Notes under the pieces: model-generated
Seen by the model: the letters and a program-made list of their open reading frames with translations, nothing else
Databases searched by the model: none
Told to the model about the DNA's origin: nothing
Part shown: positions 57,179 to 64,000 of the stretch, piece by piece
How positions within the stretch are numbered: position 1 is the first letter of the stretch
Layout: the number at the start of each line of letters is the position of its first letter
DNA from: Caloramator proteoclasticus DSM 10124
GTDB lineage: Bacteria > Bacillota > Clostridia > Clostridiales > Caloramatoraceae
Length of the DNA: 64,000 nt
Direction: 5' to 3'
Assembly (NCBI RefSeq): GCF_900129265.1
Contig: NZ_FQVG01000002.1
Location: forward strand, 1 to 64,000
Made by a program: the position numbers and the translations under genes

Positions 57179-58614
57179 TTTATATAAAATCAATTGAAAT
57201 TGAAAATTTTCAATCACATAAGTACTCAAAACTTGATTTAAGTGAGAACTTAAATGTTATTGTAGGTCCTTCTGACAATGGTAAATCAGCTATTATAAGG
57301 GCGTTAAAATGGTGCCTTTTTAATGAACCAAAGGGTTCAGAGTTTATAAGATTTGATTCTAATTATTGTAGAGTAACTTTAACTTTATCGGATGGGGTTA
57401 AAATAATAAGAGAAAGAACAAAAACTAAAAATTCATATAGATTAATAAAGAATGGAGAAGAATCGGTTTTTGAAGGATTTGGTAATGATATACCATTAGA
57501 AATTTTAGAGGCTCATAGGATAAGAAAAATAAAAATTGATAAAGATAACGACTTGTGTTTGAATTTATCAGAACAATTAGAGGGACCATTTTTATTGAGT
57601 CAACCTAATTCTTTTAAATCAAAGGCAATAGGTAAGATTGTAGGGCTTAATATAATAGATGAAGCTATTAAAGATATAAATAAAGACATAAATTTAATTC
57701 AAAGTGATTCAAAAGTTATAAAGGACAATTTAAGTGAAATTAATAAAAAGATAGATTCTTTAAGTTATGTAAATGAGTTAGAGAGATATATAATTAAAAA
57801 AGAAAAAATATTGAACCAATTAAAAGAAAAGGTAGACTTATTAGATAAAATTAAAAAACATTATGAAACATTAAATCAATTAAATATTGAGATTACTGAA
57901 GAGAAAAAAATAATTGAAAAACTTAAATTAATAGAAAATTACGATTTAAATCTTTTAGAGAAAAAAATGTCTGATTTTATAAAACTAAAAAATATAGATT
58001 GTAATATAACCTTAATCAATAATGATATTTTAAAACAACAGGAAATAATACAAAAAACAACTAATATAGATGTAGCAAATTTGCATATAACAAAATTAGT
58101 TGAATTAATACAAAAATATGTTGTTTTATATCAGATAAAAGAAAAGACTATTGTATTAAATGATGAAATAAAATTAAATGAGAAAATTGAACTTAATACA
58201 AGGAATGTTTCAGTAATAAATGAAATAGTACAAAAAATAGATCATATATTGATTAAATATAATCAAATAATAGATAAGTATAATAAATACAATGCTTGCA
58301 TGATGTCTATTGCTAAAGGAAATGAATATATGAGAAAGTTTGATAAAATAGATAAATTAAGCGATACTATAAATTATATCGAAGAAAAAATATTAAAATT
58401 TAAAAATATTTTAGCATATGGCGAGAATTATAACGCTATTAAAAAAGAAATCATAGATTTATCTTTAGATTATAAAAGATGTAATGTTGAAATTTCAAAT
58501 TTTATAAATAGTTATAAAAGTATATTAAAAGATATAAATGTTTGTCCTGTGTGTGGAAGTGAAGTTGACGAGTCAAGGATTGATAAAATTTTAAGTATAA
58601 TTGAGGAGGAATAA
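57175..58614 (+). CDS. Rad50/SbcC-like ATPase, N-terminal half ending at a zinc hook
   Basis: This 479-residue protein starts IYIKSIEIENFQSHKYSKL, the SMC/Rad50 head pattern, with Walker A GPSDNGKS (31-38). About 300 residues of predicted coiled coil follow. CPVCG (C457, C460) near the C-terminus is a Rad50-type zinc hook, and only 19 residues come after it. There is no signature motif, Walker B or H-loop, so it cannot be a complete ATPase alone. The start is TTG 57175, overlapping the phosphoesterase stop, with GAGGTGG upstream. The missing half is encoded at 58868. Confidence 0.85.
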   Translation: MIYIKSIEIENFQSHKYSKLDLSENLNVIVGPSDNGKSAIIRALKWCLFNEPKGSEFIRFDSNYCRVTLTLSDGVKIIRERTKTKNSYRLIKNGEESVFEGFGNDIPLEILEAHRIRKIKIDKDNDLCLNLSEQLEGPFLLSQPNSFKSKAIGKIVGLNIIDEAIKDINKDINLIQSDSKVIKDNLSEINKKIDSLSYVNELERYIIKKEKILNQLKEKVDLLDKIKKHYETLNQLNIEITEEKKIIEKLKLIENYDLNLLEKKMSDFIKLKNIDCNITLINNDILKQQEIIQKTTNIDVANLHITKLVELIQKYVVLYQIKEKTIVLNDEIKLNEKIELNTRNVSVINEIVQKIDHILIKYNQIIDKYNKYNACMMSIAKGNEYMRKFDKIDKLSDTINYIEEKILKFKNILAYGENYNAIKKEIIDLSLDYKRCNVEISNFINSYKSILKDINVCPVCGSEVDESRIDKILSIIEEE

Positions 58615-58617
58615 TAT

Positions 58618-58857
58618 ATGCATAACTACGAAGAGAAGTTAAACGATTTAAAACGCAGACTTGAGTATGCGAAAAATAAAAGAATAAAGGCAGAGACAAG
58701 ATTAGAACAGCTTCAGATACAAAAAAAAGAATTAATGAATGAAATTAAAAAGTTAGGATTTGAACCTGATAATTTAGAACAAGAAATAATAAATTTAGAA
58801 AGTGAAATAATGAATTTAATTAATGAAGCTGAAAGCTTAATGCCGAAGGATATATAA
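58618..58857 (+). CDS. Small coiled-coil protein inside the split Rad50 cassette
   Basis: This 79-residue protein is almost wholly charged helix with heptad-like leucines: KLNDLKRRLEYAKNKRIKAE and LEQEIINLESEIMNLINEAE, broken by a short GFEPDN loop. It has no signal or membrane part. GAGGAGG gives a strong ribosome binding site, and the gene sits 3 bases after the N-half and 10 before the C-half. I infer it binds or extends the coiled coil of the ATPase. I recognise no family. Confidence 0.75.
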   Translation: MHNYEEKLNDLKRRLEYAKNKRIKAETRLEQLQIQKKELMNEIKKLGFEPDNLEQEIINLESEIMNLINEAESLMPKDI

Positions 58858-58867
58858 GGGTGATAAT

Positions 58868-59524
58868 ATGTGGTTAGAAAAATTAAAGGATATAAGCAAT
58901 AAATTCGAAGAAGAGAAGAAAAATTATTATGAACTTAAAGGACAGCTACAAGCCTTAAATAATGAAAAAAAAGCTTTAGAAGAAAAATTAAAAGTACTGG
59001 AAAAACGCGAGGTTACATTATTAGAATCAAGAAGATTACTTCATAATGTATCTGAATATGCAAGAAATCAATCCAAACAACAAATAGAATATATTGTTAC
59101 AAATTGTTTGCAGTATATATTTAATTCAAATATTGAGTTTAAAATAGAGTTAAACGAAAAAGCAAATAGGAATGAAGCAGATTTTTTTGTCGTAACTCCT
59201 TTAGAAAATGGACAAAGTGTAACAACTAAACCTGAGGTATCAAGGGGTGGAGGGGTTGTTGATATAGTTTCTTTAGCACTTAGGGTAGCGCTATTAGAAG
59301 CACATAATCCAAAGATAAATGGGCCATTAATATTGGATGAACCAGCAAAACATGTTAGTGAAGATTTTGTAATAAACGTTGCTGAATTTTTAAAACAAGT
59401 TTCTAAGATGTTTAATAGGCAAATTATTATGGTAACACACAATACACACCTATTAGAGTCTGCTGATAAGAAATATAGAGTTGAGTTGATAGATACAGTT
59501 AGTAGTGTTACCCCTGTAACTTGA
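58868..59524 (+). CDS. Rad50/SbcC-like ATPase, C-terminal half
   Basis: This 218-residue protein starts with about 60 residues of coiled coil and then a C-terminal ABC/SMC head lobe. SRGGGVVDIVSLALRVAL (125-142) takes the place of the LSGGE signature, GPLILDEPAKHVSED (152-166) is Walker B with the catalytic Glu, and IIMVTHNTHLLESAD holds the H-loop (H191). There is no Walker A, which is supplied by the product at 57175. The ATG at 58868 follows AAGGGTGA. Separate translation is real: different frames or stops and intact ribosome binding sites divide the halves, so this is not one simple frameshift. Confidence 0.85.
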   Translation: MWLEKLKDISNKFEEEKKNYYELKGQLQALNNEKKALEEKLKVLEKREVTLLESRRLLHNVSEYARNQSKQQIEYIVTNCLQYIFNSNIEFKIELNEKANRNEADFFVVTPLENGQSVTTKPEVSRGGGVVDIVSLALRVALLEAHNPKINGPLILDEPAKHVSEDFVINVAEFLKQVSKMFNRQIIMVTHNTHLLESADKKYRVELIDTVSSVTPVT

Positions 59525-59691
59525 CATAAAATTAAAACTATAATAAAATAAATACAAATAATGGTTTAATTTTTCCTTAATTCTTGCTTCTATTTTAAAT
59601 TAATTAAAGAGTCTCTTGTTGATTAAACCTTATTAATTAAAAAATAACTATTTGTTATACAATAAATATTGTTTGACTGTAGAGGGAGGTG

Positions 59692-61239
59692 TTGTGTATA
59701 GATACGCTTGTTTGGCTTTTATTAATTGGGGCTACAGGAGTGATAGCCTTCTTTTTAGGCTATTTTATTAGAAAGAATATATCAGAAAAAAAGATTCAAT
59801 CAGCTGAGGAATTGGCTAAAAAAATTGTATCAGATGCAGAAAAAGAAGCAGAATCAAAGAAAAAAGAGGCTATGCTTGAAGCGAAAGAAGAAGTTCATAG
59901 GTTAAGAAATGAATTTGAAAAAGAAGTGAGAGAAAGAAGAAATGAAATTCAAAGGATGGAAAGAAGATTAATTTTAAGAGAGGAGACTCTCGATAAAAAG
60001 GTAGAAACTTTAGAAGCAAGAGAAGAAAGTTTAGTAAAAAAACAACAAGAAATTCAAGAATTACAAGAACAGATGAATGAAATTTATAAAAAACAAGTTC
60101 AGGAACTTGAGAGAATTGCTAATCTAACAACAGAAGAAGCTAAGGAAATAATTCTAAATAATGTTAGAGAAGAAGTTAAACATGATGCAGCAATGTTAAT
60201 AAAGGAAATAGAAACAAAGGCAAAAGAAGAAGCTGATAAAAAGGCAAGAGAAATAATTGCTTGTGCAATACAACGATGTGCTGCAGATCACGTTGCTGAA
60301 ACTACTGTTTCAGTTGTAAGTTTACCAAATGATGAAATGAAGGGTAGAATAATTGGAAGAGAAGGTAGAAATATTAGAACATTAGAAACATTAACAGGTA
60401 TAGACTTGATAATTGACGATACGCCTGAAGCAGTAATATTATCAGGTTTTGACCCAATAAGAAGAGAAGTTGCAAGACTTGCATTAGAAAAACTTATAGC
60501 AGATGGTAGAATTCATCCTGCAAGAATTGAAGAGATGGTTGAAAAGGCTAAGAAAGAAGTTGAAAATGATATTCGTGAACAAGGCGAACAAGCTACTTTT
60601 GAAACAGGTGTACATGGTTTACATAGTGAATTAATTAGATTGCTTGGTAGACTGAAGTACAGAACAAGCTATGGACAAAATGTTTTAAAACATTCTATAG
60701 AGGTTTCTTATTTAGCTGGATTAATGGCTTCTGAACTTGGAGCTGATGTTGCATTAGCAAAGAGAGCTGGTCTATTACATGATATTGGTAAGGCCTTAGA
60801 TCATGAAATAGAGGGACCACATGCATTGATTGGTGGAGATATATTAAAGAAATATAACGAATCTCCAGCAGTTATACATGCGGTATCCGCACATCATGGT
60901 GATTTAGAACCACAGACCATAGAGGCCATATTAGTTCAAGCTGCAGATGCAATTTCAGCAGCAAGACCTGGAGCAAGAAGAGAAACACTTGAGGCATATA
61001 TAAAGAGATTAGAAAAATTAGAAGAAATAGCAGATTCCTTTGAAGGGGTAGAAAAATCCTATGCTATTCAAGCTGGTAGGGAAATTAGAATTATGGTTAA
61101 ACCTGAACAAATATCCGATGCTGATGTAATACAGATAGCAAGAGATATTGTAAAGAGGATAGAAAGTGAATTGGAGTATCCAGGTCAAATAAAGGTTAAC
61201 GTTATAAGAGAAATAAGAGCAATAGAATATGCAAAATAA
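59692..61239 (+). CDS. rny: Ribonuclease Y
   Basis: This membrane-anchored endoribonuclease starts Firmicute mRNA decay. A membrane segment ([20 protein letters not shown]) is followed by a long coiled coil (about 35-190), a KH domain ([15 protein letters not shown]) and an HD domain ([12 protein letters not shown], about 362). The start is uncertain. GGAGGTG (59685-59691) is very good, but the in-frame TTG 59692 follows at once, GTG 59689 lies inside it, and an ATA at 59698 has ideal spacing. Length of about 515 fits the family. Confidence 0.95.
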   Translation: MCIDTLVWLLLIGATGVIAFFLGYFIRKNISEKKIQSAEELAKKIVSDAEKEAESKKKEAMLEAKEEVHRLRNEFEKEVRERRNEIQRMERRLILREETLDKKVETLEAREESLVKKQQEIQELQEQMNEIYKKQVQELERIANLTTEEAKEIILNNVREEVKHDAAMLIKEIETKAKEEADKKAREIIACAIQRCAADHVAETTVSVVSLPNDEMKGRIIGREGRNIRTLETLTGIDLIIDDTPEAVILSGFDPIRREVARLALEKLIADGRIHPARIEEMVEKAKKEVENDIREQGEQATFETGVHGLHSELIRLLGRLKYRTSYGQNVLKHSIEVSYLAGLMASELGADVALAKRAGLLHDIGKALDHEIEGPHALIGGDILKKYNESPAVIHAVSAHHGDLEPQTIEAILVQAADAISAARPGARRETLEAYIKRLEKLEEIADSFEGVEKSYAIQAGREIRIMVKPEQISDADVIQIARDIVKRIESELEYPGQIKVNVIREIRAIEYAK

Positions 61240-61306
61240 TAAGGATAGTTTTAAACTGTCCTTATTATTTTTTATTTGTAAATAGTAAAATAATTTGTAA
61301 ATTTAA

Positions 61307-61333
61307 GAAGGATTTTTTAATTACGTGTAGAAT
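61307..61333 (+). promoter_or_regulatory. Sigma-H-type promoter for the second spoVS
   Basis: GAAGGATTT (61307-61315), 11 bases, GTAGAAT (61327-61333), then AT. It matches the sigma-H consensus at all defined positions and has the same spacing as the promoters at 2498 and 23238. Confidence 0.75.
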
Positions 61334-61378
61334 ATAGAATATTAGAAAAACAATATGCAACATTAAGGAGGTACTAAA

Positions 61379-61639
61379 ATGGAAGTATTAAAGGTTTCAG
61401 CAAAATCAAATCCAAATTCTGTAGCAGGTGCTTTAGCAGGTGTTGTTAGGGAAAAGGGAATTGCTGAAATGCAGGCAATTGGTGCAGGAGCAATTAATCA
61501 AGCAATAAAGGCGGTTGCAATTGCAAGAGGATTTGTTGCACCAAGTGGAATTGATTTAATATGTATACCTGCATTTACTGATGTCAATATTGATGGAGAA
61601 GAAAGAACAGCAATAAAATTCATAATTCAACCAAGATAA
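61379..61639 (+). CDS. spoVS: Stage V sporulation protein S (second copy)
   Basis: This 86-residue protein is closer to B. subtilis SpoVS than the copy at 2574: MEVLKVSAKSNPNSVAGALA, then QAIGAGAINQAIKAVAIARG and VAPSGIDLICIPAFTD. It follows rny, the same neighbour as in Bacillus (there with ymdB between), so it is the likely orthologue. AAGGAGGT precedes the ATG. A sigma-H-type promoter lies upstream. About 74% of residues are shared with the other copy by eye. Confidence 0.98.
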   Translation: MEVLKVSAKSNPNSVAGALAGVVREKGIAEMQAIGAGAINQAIKAVAIARGFVAPSGIDLICIPAFTDVNIDGEERTAIKFIIQPR

Positions 61640-61711
61640 TATTTTTAGATGGAGAGTTTAGCTCTCCATTTTTATTTTGTACAAAAAATGAATGAAAAAT
61701 TGCAAAATTTA

Positions 61712-61740
61712 TAGACAACTTGCGATATTAATGTTATATT
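61712..61740 (+). promoter_or_regulatory. Promoter for padR-aspB
   Basis: TAGACA (61712-61717), 17 bases, TATATT (61735-61740), with extended TG at 61732-61733. No clear PadR operator (ATGT-N-ACAT type) was found near it. Confidence 0.6.
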
Positions 61741-61786
61741 TATTATATAGAAAATAGGAATTGTATAATTAAAGAGGTGGAAATTA

Positions 61787-62158
61787 ATGTCTAATGGTCA
61801 AGCAAGAAATAGACAGTTACCAAGTAAATTTAATACTACTACTATAGTTAAGTTATTTATCTTGCATTTTTTGAATAATAAAAATTGTTATGGCAATGAA
61901 CTTATTGATTTAATAGAAAATAGTTTGAATTACATATGGAAGCCAAGTCCAGGGATGATATATCCATTACTTAGAGATATGGAAGAGAATCTATTAATTG
62001 AAGGATGGTGGGAGGAGCCTGACAAGAAAACAAAGAGAATTTATAGAATAACTGATAACGGTAAAAAACATTATGAGATTATAAAAAACATAAATAAGCC
62101 ATTGATTGAAGAGTCAATGTATATTTTAAAATATACATTAAAGACTATATATGAGTGA
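61787..62158 (+). CDS. PadR-family transcription regulator
   Basis: This 123-residue winged-helix protein has the PadR pattern: FILHFLNNKNCYGNELIDLI, SPGMIYPLLRDMEENLLIEG (recognition helix and turn), and a wing with KTKRIYRITDNGKKHYE. The C-terminal dimer helix is short, as in the small PadR subgroup. AGAGGTGG precedes the ATG. Its stop is 16 bases before an aminotransferase start, so the two share a transcript. The ligand is unknown. Confidence 0.9.
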   Translation: MSNGQARNRQLPSKFNTTTIVKLFILHFLNNKNCYGNELIDLIENSLNYIWKPSPGMIYPLLRDMEENLLIEGWWEEPDKKTKRIYRITDNGKKHYEIIKNINKPLIEESMYILKYTLKTIYE

Positions 62159-62174
62159 TTTTGGGAGGGATATT

Positions 62175-63368
62175 ATGGAGTTATCAAAAAAAGCAAAACA
62201 AATTGCCCCATCTACAACTTTAGCAATTACAGCCAAAGCAAAAAAGATGAAGAGTGAAGGAATAAATGTTATTAGTTTTGGTGCAGGTGAACCAGATTTT
62301 GATACACCACAATATATTAAAGATGCAGCAATTGATGCAATTAATAATGGATTAACAAGATATACTCCAGCTTCAGGTATAATAGAATTAAAAGAAGCTA
62401 TATGCAATAAACTAAGAAAAGAAAACGGATTAGAATATAGTGCTAATGAGATTGTGATTTCTAATGGAGCAAAACATTCAATATATAATGCACTTATGGC
62501 TATATGTAATCCTGGAGATGAAGTAATAATACCAGTACCGTATTGGGTAAGTTATCCTGAACTTGCAAAATTGGTTGATGCAATACCTGTTTTTATACAT
62601 ACAGACGAAAAAAATCAGTTTAAAATTAATATTGAAGAATTAAAAAATAAAATAACACCTAAAACTAAAGCAATTATTATAAATAGCCCAAGTAATCCTA
62701 CTGGAACAGTTTATACAGAAGAAGAACTAAGCAAAATTGCAGAGATAGTAGTCGAAAATGATTTGATAGTTATATCTGATGAAATATATGAGAAGTTAAT
62801 TTATGATGGATATAAACATATTAGTATTGCTTATTTAAATAAAGATATAAAAGAAAGAACTATAGTTATTAACGGTATGTCAAAGGCATATGCAATGACA
62901 GGATGGAGAATAGGTTATACTGCATCAAATAAGGAAATTGCTTCATTGATGGCTAATATACAAAGTCATGCTACTTCTAATCCAAATACAATAGCTCAGT
63001 ATGCGAGTGTTGAGGCATTAAGGGGAAATCAAAAAGAAATTGAAATTATGAGAAAAGAATTTGAAAAGAGAAGAAATTTTATGGTTGATAGAATAAACAA
63101 AATTTCTGGTTTAACTTGTGTGAATCCATTAGGTGCCTTTTATGTGATGGTTAATATAACGAATTTAAAGGGAAAAATGTTTAATGGTAAAAGTATATTA
63201 ACATCTTTAGACTTTGCAAATGTATTATTAGAAGAAGAAAAGGTTGCAGTAATTCCTGGTGATGCCTTTGGTGATGATAATTATATCAGATTATCATTTG
63301 CAACATCGTTAGAACAAATTAAAGAGGGATTGGATAGGATTGATAGTTTTATTCAAAAAATAAAGTAG
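62175..63368 (+). CDS. aspB: Aspartate-type aminotransferase (class I PLP)
   Basis: This 397-residue fold-type I enzyme moves amino groups with pyridoxal phosphate. VISFGAGEPDFDTPQYI, NSPSNPTGTVY and the lysine motif NGMSKAYAMTGWRIGY are clear, and the C-terminal arginine lies in NYIRLSFA. It resembles AspB-type aspartate aminotransferases; substrate range cannot be read from sequence. The ATG at 62175 follows GGGAGGG; an earlier in-frame start overlaps padR. It is co-transcribed with padR and ends at a terminator. Confidence 0.93.
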   Translation: MELSKKAKQIAPSTTLAITAKAKKMKSEGINVISFGAGEPDFDTPQYIKDAAIDAINNGLTRYTPASGIIELKEAICNKLRKENGLEYSANEIVISNGAKHSIYNALMAICNPGDEVIIPVPYWVSYPELAKLVDAIPVFIHTDEKNQFKINIEELKNKITPKTKAIIINSPSNPTGTVYTEEELSKIAEIVVENDLIVISDEIYEKLIYDGYKHISIAYLNKDIKERTIVINGMSKAYAMTGWRIGYTASNKEIASLMANIQSHATSNPNTIAQYASVEALRGNQKEIEIMRKEFEKRRNFMVDRINKISGLTCVNPLGAFYVMVNITNLKGKMFNGKSILTSLDFANVLLEEEKVAVIPGDAFGDDNYIRLSFATSLEQIKEGLDRIDSFIQKIK

Positions 63369-63389
63369 GAGAAATACTCCTACTTTTTA
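63363..63389 (+). terminator. Terminator after aspB
   Basis: AAGTAGGAG (63363-63371) pairs with CTCCTACTT (63377-63385), then TTT. It overlaps the aspB stop. Confidence 0.8.
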
Positions 63390-63403
63390 TATTTTATTAA
63401 TTA

Positions 63404-63412
63404 TGTTATAAT
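63404..63412 (+). promoter_or_regulatory. Extended -10 promoter for purB
   Basis: TGTTATAAT gives a TG-extended -10 (63407-63412). The -35 region (63384-63389, TTTTTA) is poor. No purine riboswitch is seen in the 57-base leader. Confidence 0.5.
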
Positions 63413-63469
63413 AGAAATACGAAATAAAATATCAATATAAATGATAACATTCGTAAGGAGGCGTAAATT

Positions 63470-64000
63470 ATGGATGAAAGACAGTTATATATTAGTCCTT
63501 TAACAAAAAGATATGCAAGTAAAGAAATGTCTTATTTATTTTCAGATGAAAAGAAGTTTAAGACTTGGAGAAAATTATGGGTTGTATTGGCTGAAGCTGA
63601 AAAGGAGCTTGGACTTTCAATTACTCAAGAACAGATAGATGAATTAAAGGCAAATATTGATAATTTAAATTATGAGGTGGCTGAACAGAAGGAAAGAGAA
63701 AATAGACATGATGTTATGTCTCATGTATATGCTTATGGGGAGCAATGTCCAAAGGCAAAACCAATAATTCATTTAGGTGCAACAAGTTGTTATGTTGGCG
63801 ATAACACAGATGTTATAATAATGAAGGAAGCATTGGAGTTTATAAAAAAGAAATTAATTGCCTGTATTAAAAATTTAAAAGAGTTTGCTTTACAATATAA
63901 GGGATTACCTACATTGTCATACACTCATTTACAACCAGCACAGCTTTCTACTGTAGGTAAAAGGGCTTGCTTATGGTTACAGGACTTGGTTATGGATTTA
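63470..64000 (+). CDS. purB: Adenylosuccinate lyase, cut by the window end
   Basis: The first 177 codons are present. The enzyme acts twice in purine synthesis, splitting SAICAR and adenylosuccinate with release of fumarate. The start [49 protein letters not shown] and [18 protein letters not shown] match the PurB family and its active-site His regions. AAGGAGG precedes the ATG. The signature loop and C-terminus lie beyond the window. Confidence 0.96.
   Translation, partial: MDERQLYISPLTKRYASKEMSYLFSDEKKFKTWRKLWVVLAEAEKELGLSITQEQIDELKANIDNLNYEVAEQKERENRHDVMSHVYAYGEQCPKAKPIIHLGATSCYVGDNTDVIIMKEALEFIKKKLIACIKNLKEFALQYKGLPTLSYTHLQPAQLSTVGKRACLWLQDLVMDL

Noticed and set aside
57175-59524. Explaining the split Rad50 as one gene broken by a sequencing frameshift
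   Set aside because: The N-half stops, a separate 79-residue frame with its own ribosome binding site follows, then the C-half has another site. Restoring one frame would need at least two changes and removal of several stops.
59525-59688. Gene or structured RNA between the C-half ATPase and rny
   Set aside because: Only short AT-rich repeats are seen, such as an 8-bp inverted repeat (59563-59570 with 59622-59629) 51 bases apart, and no open frame of useful length.

Overview
The window is a 64 kb stretch of chromosome from a low-GC, spore-forming Firmicute, most likely a member of the Clostridia. The reasons are the AT-rich base use with AGA/AGG arginine codons, strong AGGAGG-type ribosome binding sites, PolC-type DNA polymerase III, CodY, two SpoVS genes, SpoIIIE, TepA and the MlpA/YmxH pair, and gene orders shared with Bacillus and Clostridium. 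Every gene found lies on the + strand. I see no rRNA, tRNA, CRISPR array, intact insertion sequence or prophage. The species cannot be fixed from the sequence.

Layout. 1-381: leader and intergenic DNA with inverted repeats and perhaps a decayed gene. 382-9765: acpP, rnc, a radical-SAM gene, spoVS, smc, ftsY, ylxM, ffh, rpsP and khpA (lipid synthesis, RNA processing, chromosome condensation, signal recognition particle). 9819-18396: rimM, trmD, rplS, rbgA, rnhB, yraN, comM, dprA and topA. 18572-21300: hslV, hslU and codY. 21500-35542: rpsB, tsf, pyrH, frr, a small unknown gene, uppS, cdsA, a permease, dxr, rseP, ispG, a glycosyltransferase and polC. 35695-45654: the rimP-nusA-rnpM-ylxQ-infB-rbfA-nrnA-truB-ribF translation cluster, then rpsO and pnp. 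45797-54312: mlpA, dut, ymxH, an aspartokinase, tepA, spoIIIE, rimO and pgsA. 54473-59524: recA under a LexA box, recX, and a four-gene cassette that looks like a split Mre11/Rad50 machine. 59692-64000: rny, a second spoVS, padR, an aspartate-type aminotransferase, and the start of purB.

Most of the window is ordinary housekeeping DNA. The accessory-looking part is the cassette at 56195-59524. It encodes an Mre11/SbcD-like phosphoesterase, an ATPase with only the N-terminal Rad50 half that ends just after a CXXC zinc hook, a 79-residue coiled-coil protein, and a separate C-terminal ATPase half with signature, Walker B and H-loop. The genes are tightly packed behind recX and may be read through from the SOS-controlled recA promoter. 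I know of no characterised system with this layout, so it is the best candidate for an undescribed system here.

The noncoding DNA is also informative. There is a 23-bp hairpin just upstream of rnc (possible RNase III self-control). Three near-identical sigma-H-type promoters stand before both spoVS genes and pyrH. Structured leaders precede rplS, rpsO and rpsB. A terminator hairpin lies between a good promoter and rimP-nusA, which fits NusA-dependent attenuation. All hairpins and promoters were read by eye; no folding, alignment or database search was run.
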